Assembly (NCBI RefSeq): GCF_042683665.1
Contig: NZ_JBHUOO010000047.1
Length of the DNA: 64,000 nucleotides
Direction: 5' to 3' (one strand)
Source of the DNA: Leeuwenhoekiella polynyae
Lineage (GTDB): Bacteria > Bacteroidota > Bacteroidia > Flavobacteriales > Flavobacteriaceae
Positions 17,785-27,500 of this stretch are shown in pieces; position 1 is the first letter of the stretch; each line of letters begins with the position of its first letter. Made by a program: the position numbers and the translations under genes. The notes beneath the pieces were generated by a model. The model was not told the DNA's origin and ran no database searches. It saw only the letters and a program-made list of their open reading frames with translations.

Positions 17785-19770
17785 TTACCATCCTAGGTTT
17801 TGAACCAAATTTGAATTTTGTAATAATGTATTTTCTGCAAGAGGCCAGAAGTAATCTCTAGGTGAAACAAATCGCTGTTGAAAAACAGTTCTAACCTGAT
17901 AATATGATGCCTCGTCTTCTCCAAAAACATTCCAACCGCGTATGGGTTCATTAAACTCTCGAGAAGCCTCTTTCCATCTGCGAATATCCCAAAAACGACT
18001 CCCCTCAAAGGCCATTTCTATATTGCGTTCTTGATGAATAATAGCTCTTAATCCTTCTTTAGAATTAGGCTTATTAGGGTTTGAAGAAAAGTTAGCCCAA
18101 GATTCCTGTACTCCATCTAGACCAGCTCGATCTCTAACTCTATCTAAATATTCAAAAACTTCAGGGGTAGGACCTTGTACTTCATTTAAAGCTTCGGCAT
18201 ACATAAGATATAGATCGGCAAGTCTTAATTCGGGCCAAGCATAATCTCTATAAGACGCTGATGATTCTCCAAAACTTTGATTCCAATTCACTAATTTCTT
18301 CACATAATATCCTGTCATATTAAAGAAGAAGGCTGTATTACTTCCTGCATAATCATTGTATTTACCCTCTATATGAAATTTAGTATCGTCAGAACCGCTA
18401 TCGTACTTATACCAGATAGATCCATCAAAACCTAAATCTGCATAAAATCTGGGCTCCCGGTCATAATTTAAAATAGAAGTGGTATAACCCTGTCTTATAT
18501 TGTTTTTTTCTGAAGCACCGGCCTCTCTCAACTCAAGAATATCACTAAAGTCTAACGTAGTATCTTCATCAATTGGCACTCCGTTTTTAGTATAAAACTG
18601 TTGTGCTATTTTAAGAGTTGGAGACATTATTTTATGTGCATTATTGTGAGAATGCTCAATAGTTAATGGCGCCATAGCATGTAATTGTATTTCACTCGTT
18701 CGACTTACTGTATTTCCCCAGATTACTTCTGAATTCCAACGTTCTGATACTGCATTTCGAATGCTTAGCTTTTGGGTCGTAGTATCTGTTAAGGTAAAAC
18801 CTGATCCCGGAAACTCATATAGTGAATGACCTGCATTTTCAGAAGCTTCAATAGCTGTTAAAGCTGCATCAGCTGCTAATTTCCATTTTGAGGCATCATA
18901 ATCTGTATCAAATAATTGCGTACCATCTTTATTTACCAAACCGGCCAAATCTGAATTACCATTAAATAAAGGGCTCGCATCTGTTAATAAAATACGTGTT
19001 TTTAAACCCAATGCAATCGGTCTTGTGATTCTACCTAGTTCTGAATTTATATCAGTTATAGAAGGAGGTAAAATAGCGATAGCTTCATCACATAACTCTA
19101 CAAGATATGCGATACTCTCATTCCAATTATCACGACTAACATCTAAGACTTCACTTGGCGCATCAACAGGAATATTCTCTCTCATAACCGGTATGGGACC
19201 ATACATTCTCATTAAATAAAAATGATAATAAGCTTTGAGAAATTTAGCCTCTGCAATCCAACGCTCCCGCTCACTAGGCTGAATATCAGGAACCTTACTA
19301 GCGTCACTCAAATTTTCAATAAATATATTGCAATGTCGTATCCCATCAAAGAGGTTATATCCATCTCCAGGACCACCTCCATCATAATACCCGTCCCATG
19401 CATTAAAATACGGATTTGAAACACGTTGATTACCCATTGCTATATCTAATGAATAAATAGTCAGTGCCTGTCGCTGATCAGGTATCCACATTTCGTCTCC
19501 GGCTAACATTGCCGGATTGTGAATCAGACTCCCGTTTCTAGGCATATAAGCATAACAAGTAAACAAGTATTTTTCTGCCTCGTTGCGCAATTTAAAAGCC
19601 TGATCAATTGTTGCTACGTTATCTGGTACTACATCTAAAAATGAGTCTTCACAAGATTGTAAATTCAACATCATTGGAATAGCAATAGCAACACCCAGCT
19701 TTTTCCAAAGTGAACATTTTTTCATAGTTAATGTTTTCATTTTAACTGTTTTAAATTCTTTCATCATCAT
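17785..19770 (-). CDS. SusD/RagB-family glycan-binding lipoprotein (PUL 1)
   Basis: A 661-residue SusD-like outer-membrane lipoprotein forming the lid of the adjacent SusC. The lipobox is NLQSCEDSF, followed by FLDVVPDN. TPR-like helices contain WIAEAKFLKAYYHFYLMRMYGPIPV (positions about 165-190). The C-terminus has LADLYLMYAEALNEV and EGSRFWDIRRWKEA, both SusD hallmarks. The most upstream ATG (19770, MMMKEF) leaves only 6 bases after SusC; starts at 19740 or 19725 (MKKCSLWKKLG) give a more typical signal length and may be the real ones. At 661 residues it is on the long side for the family. It binds glycan at the cell surface and delivers it to SusC; the ligand is inferred. Confidence 0.93.
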   Translation of the reverse strand: MMMKEFKTVKMKTLTMKKCSLWKKLGVAIAIPMMLNLQSCEDSFLDVVPDNVATIDQAFKLRNEAEKYLFTCYAYMPRNGSLIHNPAMLAGDEMWIPDQRQALTIYSLDIAMGNQRVSNPYFNAWDGYYDGGGPGDGYNLFDGIRHCNIFIENLSDASKVPDIQPSERERWIAEAKFLKAYYHFYLMRMYGPIPVMRENIPVDAPSEVLDVSRDNWNESIAYLVELCDEAIAILPPSITDINSELGRITRPIALGLKTRILLTDASPLFNGNSDLAGLVNKDGTQLFDTDYDASKWKLAADAALTAIEASENAGHSLYEFPGSGFTLTDTTTQKLSIRNAVSERWNSEVIWGNTVSRTSEIQLHAMAPLTIEHSHNNAHKIMSPTLKIAQQFYTKNGVPIDEDTTLDFSDILELREAGASEKNNIRQGYTTSILNYDREPRFYADLGFDGSIWYKYDSGSDDTKFHIEGKYNDYAGSNTAFFFNMTGYYVKKLVNWNQSFGESSASYRDYAWPELRLADLYLMYAEALNEVQGPTPEVFEYLDRVRDRAGLDGVQESWANFSSNPNKPNSKEGLRAIIHQERNIEMAFEGSRFWDIRRWKEASREFNEPIRGWNVFGEDEASYYQVRTVFQQRFVSPRDYFWPLAENTLLQNSNLVQNLGW

Positions 19771-19776
19771 CGCTAA

Positions 19777-22700
19777 TTAAAAGTTTACTTGTAAGCCTAA
19801 GTTGTATACCGATTGAATAGGATATCCTAAACCGTTACCTCCCATTTCAGGATCCCATAAATCAAAGTTGCTCCACACAGCCAGGTTAAGACCGCTAGCA
19901 TAAAGACGTAAACTTTTAATATGAAATTTTTCTAGAAATTTTTGTGGAGCATTAAAGCCAACCTCTAAAGTTTTTAATCTTAAGAAATCTCCGTTACGCA
20001 TCCACCAAGTGGAAGTCTGGTTATTATTCTCTATAAAAGTCTGACTTAAACGGGGCCAAAATGCGTAAACGTCACGGTTCTCCTCTGACCAGTAATCCTC
20101 TGCTACAACTTTGAGCAGTCCATTTTGTGCTCCGCCATTTATAACAAAAGGAGAAATATTCTGTGGGTTGATGAAAAAGCTGGAACCCGCAGATCCTTGA
20201 AAGAACACACTCAAATCAAAGGCTTTATAACCTATTGTACCTCCAAAACCATAAATGATCTTCGGAGTAGTAGGGTTACCAATTGGCACCATATCACTCT
20301 GTGAGATAACCCCATCTCCATTAACGTCACGATATTTTATATCTCCACCTGTATATTCTCCAAACTGCGTAGGGGAATTATCTACCTCTTCCTGATCTAC
20401 AAAAAGACGTTCAGCGATATACCCATAAACCTGAGAAGCGTTTTGACCTATCTGCGACCTGTATGCTAAATTCTCCGGGTAATCGACCTCATCATATTCT
20501 AAAATCTCATTATCTGCATAGGTAAAATTAGCTCTCAATTGCGTCCATAAATATTTTCCCAACTGCTTGTTGTAATCTGCAGTAAGGTCAAGACCATAAC
20601 TCTCTAACTTAGCAAAGTTTGCTTGTGGAGTAGCTGTTAAACCCAGAGCAGAACCTATATTAGATCTAGTCTGTAGAATATTTGTTCTATTCTGTCTAAA
20701 GATATCTGCTACGATATTAAGATCTCCAAACAGTCCTATATCTACTCCTAAATTTACTTGCTCTGATTCTTCCCAACCAATATCATAATTTGAATATCTT
20801 GAGATATAAACTCCATTACGATAATATCCAAAGTCTTGTCCAAAACTTACACCATAGTTTCCATCGTCTAAGTTAACATTAGATAGGTAGAAAAATCTAT
20901 CTTCTGTGTTACCTATCTGATCATTACCTACAAAGCCATAAGTAACTCTAAATTTTAAATTAGATACAACATCCTTTAAAGGTTCAAAGAATTTCTCATT
21001 AGAAATACGATACCCCAAACCTACCGAAGGGAAGAAACCATACCTACTACCTCTTGCAAAACGCTCAGAACCATTATACCCAAAATTTCCTTCAAACATA
21101 TAGCGATTATCATATGCATAAGTAAATCGTCCTGATACACCATGGTTTCTACTTGCTAAAGAACTTTGTACACTACCAGAGTTTCCGTTTTCATAACTGG
21201 ATATTAAATTAAGTAACATTACAGAAACAGCGTGTTTTTCTCCAAAAGTTCTGTCGTAATTGATAGCAGTCTCATTATATATCCTAGAATCTAATAATTT
21301 ATCACCTTCATCATAACCTAAATATTCTTGCCCTACAGTACCTATAGAACTAGCACTCCCGTCATTTAAAACCTGAAGTTCAATATTACCATCAATAGGG
21401 TTTAAATATGAGCTATAAAAAAAGGGGTTATATTGTCTAGAAACATTATATGTAGAATATCTACTCAGATATCCCATTGTACGCACTCTAAGACCTTCTG
21501 TTATAAAAGATAAATCTTGTTTCAATTCTAATTGTGGGCGAATAGTAGAAGTCTTTCTTGTTTGATACCCCCTTACCATCTGAGCATACGGGTTATTCAA
21601 CAACGTTTCAGAAGCAACGCCTGTAGGTGCTCCTCCAAAAAGAGGATGCTCTATAAAAGGAAGTAATTCTGAAGGATAAATTGCAGGAAATGCAACCGGG
21701 TTAGACCAAACAGCACTATTAAAAATTGCCTGACCACCTCCTACAGGTCCATTATAATCATCAAACTGACCTGAAACTCTTATAATAGCTTCTGTGGTAG
21801 GAGTAAGCTGTAGATTAATGTTACTTCTTATAGAATAGTTACGAAGCTTTATATTACTGTTGAAGTTATTAATCCCAGCAACATCAAGCACACCATTATC
21901 TATATTATAGGTTCCAGAAACATAATACCTTGCCTTCTCACTACCTCCGCTTACATTTAAGTTCAAACTTTGATTTACAGTATAATCCTTAACAAGTTGA
22001 TCAATCCAATTATTACTAGGATAGAGTAAGGGATTGTCTCCTTGAGCAGTTCTATCTATCTTAGTTTGAGAATAAGGTAAAATTGCATTACGGTCACGCG
22101 TAAGGGCTGCTTCATTTGCTAGATTCATATACGTAATATTATCTGCAAAATTGAAGTTTGTAGTGTTTGCCGAAACTCGTGTTTCAGATCTAAAATTAAA
22201 CTGAGTTTCTCCTGCTTTACCACTTTTGGTACTGATCAAAACAACCCCGTTTGCTCCTCGAGCCCCATATACAGACGCTGCTGCTGCATCCTTCAATACC
22301 GAAAAACTATCTATATCATCGGGTTGAATACGAGCCATATCAGTTGTTGTAGACTCTATTCCGTCAATTAAAATTAAGGGGTTACGCTTACCTGAACCAA
22401 AAGTTCCCAGTCCACGTATAAAGAAGTCAGAATTATCTGCTCCCGGCTCTCCAGTTCTCTGATAAGCAATCATACCAGATACACGCCCCGCCATCATTGT
22501 TGTAAGGTTATTTGTTGGTCCCTTTAATTCTTTAGGGTTAATTGTTGTTATAGAGCTAACAACACTACCCTTTTTCTGTTTACCTCCAAACCCAATAACA
22601 ACTGTTTCTTCTAAGGTATCCATATCAGGACTTAAGGTCAAGTCTATCTGAGACTCATCACCTACAACTACTTCTTGACTAACAAAGCCTACGTAAGTAA

Positions 22701-22965
22701 ATACTAGAGTAGCACCCGCTGATACGGATATAGAATATTTTCCATCAAAATCTGTACTTGTACCATTTTTGGTTCCCTTTTCTACAATGGTTACACCAGG
22801 AAGTGGTGTACTACTATCACCCTCTAATATAGTTCCTGTAATAACTTTTTGAGGAGGCTTTGATGATAAACTTGCTCCATACAAATCTGTGGATATTGAA
22901 TTGAGTAGCAAGCAAAGCAAAAGAATTATTCCAGCTTTTTGGTACATTAAATATTTTTTAATCAT
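19777..22965 (-). CDS. SusC/RagA-family TonB-dependent glycan transporter (PUL 1)
   Basis: A 1062-residue TonB-dependent outer-membrane transporter. After the signal peptide (MIKKYLMYQKAGIILLL) comes a carboxypeptidase-regulatory-like domain (VITGTILEGDSSTPLPGVTI, then GTSTDFDGKYSISV). A TonB-box/plug region follows (LEETVVIGFGGKQKKGSVVS, RVSGM, NPLILIDGIE, VLKDAAAASVYGARGANGV), then a long beta-barrel to the C-terminal LGLQVNF aromatic end. It imports oligosaccharides cut at the surface by the GH16 enzymes. It begins the main operon, 188 bases downstream of the GH43 gene, with a palindrome at 23104-23117 in that gap. A promoter may lie there, although the operon could also read through from the GH43 gene. 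Confidence 0.95.
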   Translation of the reverse strand: MIKKYLMYQKAGIILLLCLLLNSISTDLYGASLSSKPPQKVITGTILEGDSSTPLPGVTIVEKGTKNGTSTDFDGKYSISVSAGATLVFTYVGFVSQEVVVGDESQIDLTLSPDMDTLEETVVIGFGGKQKKGSVVSSITTINPKELKGPTNNLTTMMAGRVSGMIAYQRTGEPGADNSDFFIRGLGTFGSGKRNPLILIDGIESTTTDMARIQPDDIDSFSVLKDAAAASVYGARGANGVVLISTKSGKAGETQFNFRSETRVSANTTNFNFADNITYMNLANEAALTRDRNAILPYSQTKIDRTAQGDNPLLYPSNNWIDQLVKDYTVNQSLNLNVSGGSEKARYYVSGTYNIDNGVLDVAGINNFNSNIKLRNYSIRSNINLQLTPTTEAIIRVSGQFDDYNGPVGGGQAIFNSAVWSNPVAFPAIYPSELLPFIEHPLFGGAPTGVASETLLNNPYAQMVRGYQTRKTSTIRPQLELKQDLSFITEGLRVRTMGYLSRYSTYNVSRQYNPFFYSSYLNPIDGNIELQVLNDGSASSIGTVGQEYLGYDEGDKLLDSRIYNETAINYDRTFGEKHAVSVMLLNLISSYENGNSGSVQSSLASRNHGVSGRFTYAYDNRYMFEGNFGYNGSERFARGSRYGFFPSVGLGYRISNEKFFEPLKDVVSNLKFRVTYGFVGNDQIGNTEDRFFYLSNVNLDDGNYGVSFGQDFGYYRNGVYISRYSNYDIGWEESEQVNLGVDIGLFGDLNIVADIFRQNRTNILQTRSNIGSALGLTATPQANFAKLESYGLDLTADYNKQLGKYLWTQLRANFTYADNEILEYDEVDYPENLAYRSQIGQNASQVYGYIAERLFVDQEEVDNSPTQFGEYTGGDIKYRDVNGDGVISQSDMVPIGNPTTPKIIYGFGGTIGYKAFDLSVFFQGSAGSSFFINPQNISPFVINGGAQNGLLKVVAEDYWSEENRDVYAFWPRLSQTFIENNNQTSTWWMRNGDFLRLKTLEVGFNAPQKFLEKFHIKSLRLYASGLNLAVWSNFDLWDPEMGGNGLGYPIQSVYNLGLQVNF

Positions 22966-23103
22966 AATCAGAATCTCTTATTAGTAACTATTTTTCGATA
23001 CTTTTAACTTTAATAGGTTCACTTGATGTTTTTTGATTTTTTTCATCCATAATTGTCTATTTATTAGTTGGTTATTTATTTATTATTAAATTTTAGTTTT
23101 AAA

Positions 23104-23117
23104 CTCAATCGATTGAG
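23104..23117. promoter_or_regulatory. 14-bp perfect palindrome upstream of susC (possible operator)
   Basis: CTCAATCGATTGAG is a perfect 14-bp palindrome centred on CpG, in the 188-base gap between the GH43 stop and the susC start. A CpG-centred even palindrome is the shape of LacI-family operators. No LacI-type gene lies in the window, so the binder is unknown. By chance alone such a palindrome is uncommon but not impossible. Confidence 0.4.
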
Positions 23118-23153
23118 ATATCTCTAAAACTTGATCGCTATTTTAAGAATTAA

Positions 23154-24284
23154 TCAAGGTGCTAATGTGTCAAAAAATGACAAATCCCATTCATCATGCC
23201 ATTTGAATTCTGGTTTCCCATTAGTTATAGATATAGGTAACCATATATATCTGCCATCCCTATGATTTTTAGGATTCCAACGATCTCCCATATAGATATA
23301 AGCGTCTTTTTTACCTGCGACCGGCAACACAAATGTACTTTGAGACCTGAAGGTTAATTCTGCCTCCTCACCCACTGCAGGATTACCTAATTTTTCCCAA
23401 GGACCCAACATTGATTTTGATTTAAACGATCGTGCAGGGTTAGGATCCCAACCTGTTAAACCTGAAGTTATCATATAATATGTGTTACCTGACTTAAAAA
23501 CTGCAGGTGCTTCATTCTGACCGCCTTCCTGAACACGTACATAAGTGTCTGTAAAATCTAAATAATCATCAGTAAGAAGCGATATATGTAAGGTTTGATT
23601 TTCTTCTGAAGAATGTACGTGGTATGCTTTACCATCATCATCAACATAAACCGTCATATCTCTTGACATCTGACCTTCTTCAAAATCTCTACGCACATAC
23701 AATCCATCTATTAAAGATTCCTTCCATTCTGGTGTCCACCATTCTAACTTTTCATCTTCTTCATTGTAAACTTTCTCTGAATCATCTATATTTTTAGGCC
23801 ATATCTTAGTATTAGGTCTAAATGATTTAATGTATTTAAAGGGGCCTAAAGGATTGTCACTTATCGCTACACCGGTACGAGCGGCAGCATAGCCTTGACC
23901 CTTTAATTCTAGATGAAACCACATTACATACTTATCAGTTTTCTTATTATAAATAACTTTAGGTCTTTCTATTACAGACCCTGTTGTAATTTCAGAATTA
24001 GGGTCAGTACTTACAGACAATGCCACTCCTTCATTTTTCCAGTTATATAAATCATCAGAGCTATAAACACGTACACCAACCTGTGCTAAACTGTTTTGAT
24101 TTTTATGTTCCCCATACCAGAAGTAAGTCCCATCTTCGTAATAAAAACCACCTCCGTGAGCATTTATATGATTGCCATCTGCATCTTTCCAAATATCTCC
24201 AGGAGTAAATGAAGAATTATTTAGATTTTGCCCTGTGCAACTTTGTGTAATTATTAAACTAAGAATAAGTAAAAATCTCATCAA
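23154..24284 (-). CDS. GH43 subfamily 24-like exo-beta-1,3-galactanase
   Basis: A 376-residue secreted or lipoprotein enzyme (LIITQSCTGQ lipobox). The N-terminal strand IWKDADGNHINAHGGGFYYE followed by GTYFWYGEHK is the hallmark of GH43_24 exo-beta-1,3-galactanases, as are RPKVIYNKKTDKYVMWFH, SRDMTVYVDDDGKAYHVHSS and EENQTLHI. These enzymes release galactose (often with its side chain) from the non-reducing end of beta-1,3-galactan and lack the usual GH43 catalytic-base Asp; here the corresponding position sits in the NAHGGG loop. No CBM is appended. It is the first minus-strand gene after the divergent HTCS and is separated from susC by 188 bases. This is the strongest single clue that PUL 1 targets a type II galactan. 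Confidence 0.87.
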   Translation of the reverse strand: MMRFLLILSLIITQSCTGQNLNNSSFTPGDIWKDADGNHINAHGGGFYYEDGTYFWYGEHKNQNSLAQVGVRVYSSDDLYNWKNEGVALSVSTDPNSEITTGSVIERPKVIYNKKTDKYVMWFHLELKGQGYAAARTGVAISDNPLGPFKYIKSFRPNTKIWPKNIDDSEKVYNEEDEKLEWWTPEWKESLIDGLYVRRDFEEGQMSRDMTVYVDDDGKAYHVHSSEENQTLHISLLTDDYLDFTDTYVRVQEGGQNEAPAVFKSGNTYYMITSGLTGWDPNPARSFKSKSMLGPWEKLGNPAVGEEAELTFRSQSTFVLPVAGKKDAYIYMGDRWNPKNHRDGRYIWLPISITNGKPEFKWHDEWDLSFFDTLAP

Positions 24285-24544
24285 CTTGGTTTTATAGCCT
24301 TAATTATCAATTTTGATATTCTGTGTTATTTTTAATTTATAGCTGTTCACTACAAATACTTAAAACAACCTTCACAATTTTCTAACATTTAAGAGTTATT
24401 AAGAAGGGCTATATCAATAAAATTTAGGGGGGTATGCGGTCAAATTGCTCACAAATAGCTTAATTTATTAAATAATAGTCATCACGAAATTTAAATCCCT
24501 AATTATTTCTTAATTTTTCAAAAAATTAAATACTTGACATTAAC
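24285..24544. promoter_or_regulatory. Divergent intergenic control region GH43 / HTCS
   Basis: This 260-base AT-rich gap separates the start of the GH43/SusCD side (minus) from the HTCS gene (plus) and must hold both promoters. A G-rich patch, TTAGGGGGGTATGCGGTC near 24422-24440, stands out from the AT-rich background and is a candidate binding site for the HTCS AraC-type domain. I could not recognise a convincing TAnnTTTG box for either direction. Confidence 0.4.
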
Positions 24545-27500
24545 ATGAATTTAAAATACTTTTTTTTGTTAATCACAGGCTTAGTCAACACTTTTCTTTT
24601 TGCTCAAAAAAACGATGATCAAGAAGCTTTTCCACTTAGTAACAGACTTACATTTTATAGCCTCGATACACAGCAAGGACTTTCTAACAATATTGTAAAA
24701 ACTATCGAGCAAGATTCTTTAGGTTTCATTTGGATAGGAACTTCTGACGGACTTAACAGATATGATGGAGCAGATTTTAAAATCTACAGAAGAGAGAACT
24801 CCATGCTGAGTAATAATTACATCCAAGATGTATCACTTAACGAGGCTGGAGAAATCATTTTAGCAACAGATGGTGGTCTTAATATTTATAACCAAAGAAT
24901 TGAAAAATTTGATTTACTCAACAATTACAATCCATACCTAAGACAAAGCATCAATTCTTATGAAGATCTTGGTGATGGTACTTACGCTGTAGGAGCATAT
25001 AACCAGGGGTTACTTATATATGAAGGCTTCGAGGAAAAACTTTATTATGGTCAAGGAGATCAAAACACTAATGGATTAGCTTCTGTAAAAGTCTCTTGCA
25101 TGACCAAACAAAAAGAGACTTTGTGGGTAGGATCTTTTGATAATGGGCTAGATAAATTTGATTTAAAATCCCATAAAATCACACATATACCACTAAAGAT
25201 AAATAATGAAACTGTCGCTCAAATCAACACTCTTTTTGTTGATAGCCATAATAATTTATGGATTGGTACAAGTCAAGGTTTAATAGGCCTCTTAAATTCT
25301 GGTGAGCAAATAAATATAACAGAAGGTAAAAATTCTCAAAGACTAAGCAATGATCAAATTTTAGCTATAGAAGAAGACAATTTGGGAAAATTGTGGGTAG
25401 GCACCTATAAAGGGGGGCTTAATGTATTTGATATAGATGCTATAACAAAAGACAAAAAAAAATTTAATGTTATAAAATACACCCCAAAAGAAAACGGAAC
25501 AAGTGTTTACAATGCCTCTATTAATGCTTTAAAGAAAGATAGAAATGGTTTTATGTGGATAGGTACTAACGCAGGAGTCAACTTTGTTGATCCTTCTGGA
25601 GAGCCTATAAAGTTGATAAAAAACAACCTGATGGGTGGTCAAAAGTTAGTACATAACCGTATTAACGGAATGTTTGAATCGCAAAACGGAAAGGTCTACT
25701 TAGCAACAGATGGCGGAGGTATTGATACATATTCCCCAGAAACCGGTCTTTTTAATCATGGTGTTATGAGTAAAAAAAATGGCTTAACAACAGACCATAT
25801 CAATACAATTTTTGAAGATTCTAATGCAAATATCTGGATAGGCACCTACCAAGGCGGACTTAATAGATATAACACAAAAACAAAAAACTGGCAATATTAC
25901 CTCAAAGGTGAGAATAAAGACGGTAGCGACGTGAGATGCTTATTTCAAGCCAAAAATGGAAATGTATGGGTAGGTACAAATAGAGGCGGTTTGTTTAAAT
26001 ACGACGATAACACGAATACATTTAATTACAGCAGTGACCTAGATAAGATTTCAAGTCGTATGGATATTAGAGCCATTGATGAAGATAGTCACGGCGTATT
26101 ATGGATGGCTACGTATGGAAATGGAATCATAAGGTTTAATCCTAAAACAGGAGACGTAAAATCATTTTATAATGGAAACCTAGAAGGCTTAACTAATAAT
26201 GTAGTTTTTTGCATCAAAGTTCTTAACGACGATAGTATTGTTGCAGGTTTAAAATATGGAGGGGTTATTCATTTTAATGATGATGATGAAACTGCTTTAA
26301 ATTATACCGAAGCTAACGGATTAAGCAACAATACTGTAAACAGTATCGTAGTTCATGATTACGAAACTATATTCTTAGGCACATATAAAGGCATCACTAA
26401 ATACAATTACAAAAAAGGAGAGGTAGAAAGTTTAAATTCTTTCAATAACATTCAAAAGAGTGAATACAACATAGGGGCTACATTTAAAAGTAAATCTGGT
26501 CATATATACTTTGGTGGTAACAAAGGCTTAAATGTTTTTAAACCCGAACAATTAAAAGTTAGTGCTCCTAAAAATAATATTATTATAAAGAACTTTAAAC
26601 TTTTTGATAATGATGTTCCTATAAAACCAGAAGAACCAAAAAGTCTTTTGACTGAATCTATTTTATTCACAGAAAAAATTCAGTTAAACCATGACCAGAC
26701 TAATTTCTCTTTAGATTTCACAAACTTAAATTATCCATTTGCATCTAATACAAATTACTCTTACTCCTTAGAAGGCTATGATAATCACTGGATTGATTTA
26801 AAAAATTCAACCCGAATTAATTTCAGCAATCTTACACCAGGTGATTATACCTTAAAAATCAAAGCTCAAAACCAAGGTAATCCTGCAATTTTTAAAGATT
26901 TAAAAATTACTATACTCCCGCCCATTTGGAAAACAATACCAGCATTCATTCTTTATATAGTTGTATTTATATTCCTCTTTTGGATAAGTCTCAATTATTA
27001 TGCAGAGCGTATTAAGCTTCAAAATTCTTTAGTTTTTGAGCAAAAACAGAGACAACTTGAAAACGAATTAAATGAAGAGCGTATTCGATTTTACACCGGC
27101 TTTTCTCATGAATTAAAAACTCCATTAACTTTAATATTGGCTCCTTTAGAAACCCTGCTAGAGGAGACCGTACACAAACAACATCGTAAAAGCTTAAAAC
27201 TCATAAAACGCAATGCAGACAACCTGTTACAGTTTATAAACAAACTGCTTGAGTTTAGAAAAAGTGAAAAGGGTTTAAGCAAATTGAACATTAATCAATA
27301 CAACTTAACTAAGAATTTGGCCAACTGGCTTGCTAGTTATGATCCGCTGCTAAAGAAAAAAAGTATTGAGTTAGTTATCACAATGCCTCAGACACCTCTT
27401 CGTGTTTATTGTGATTTAGAAAAAATTCAAGTAATTATCAATAACCTTGTTTCAAATGCTATTAAATACAGCCCAAAAGGTGAAAAAATATACGTTGAAC

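Noticed and set aside
23154..24284. GH43 as an arabinofuranosidase
   Set aside because: The NAHGGG loop and the RPKVIYN/SRDMTVYVDDDGK motifs match exo-beta-1,3-galactanases of subfamily 24 better.
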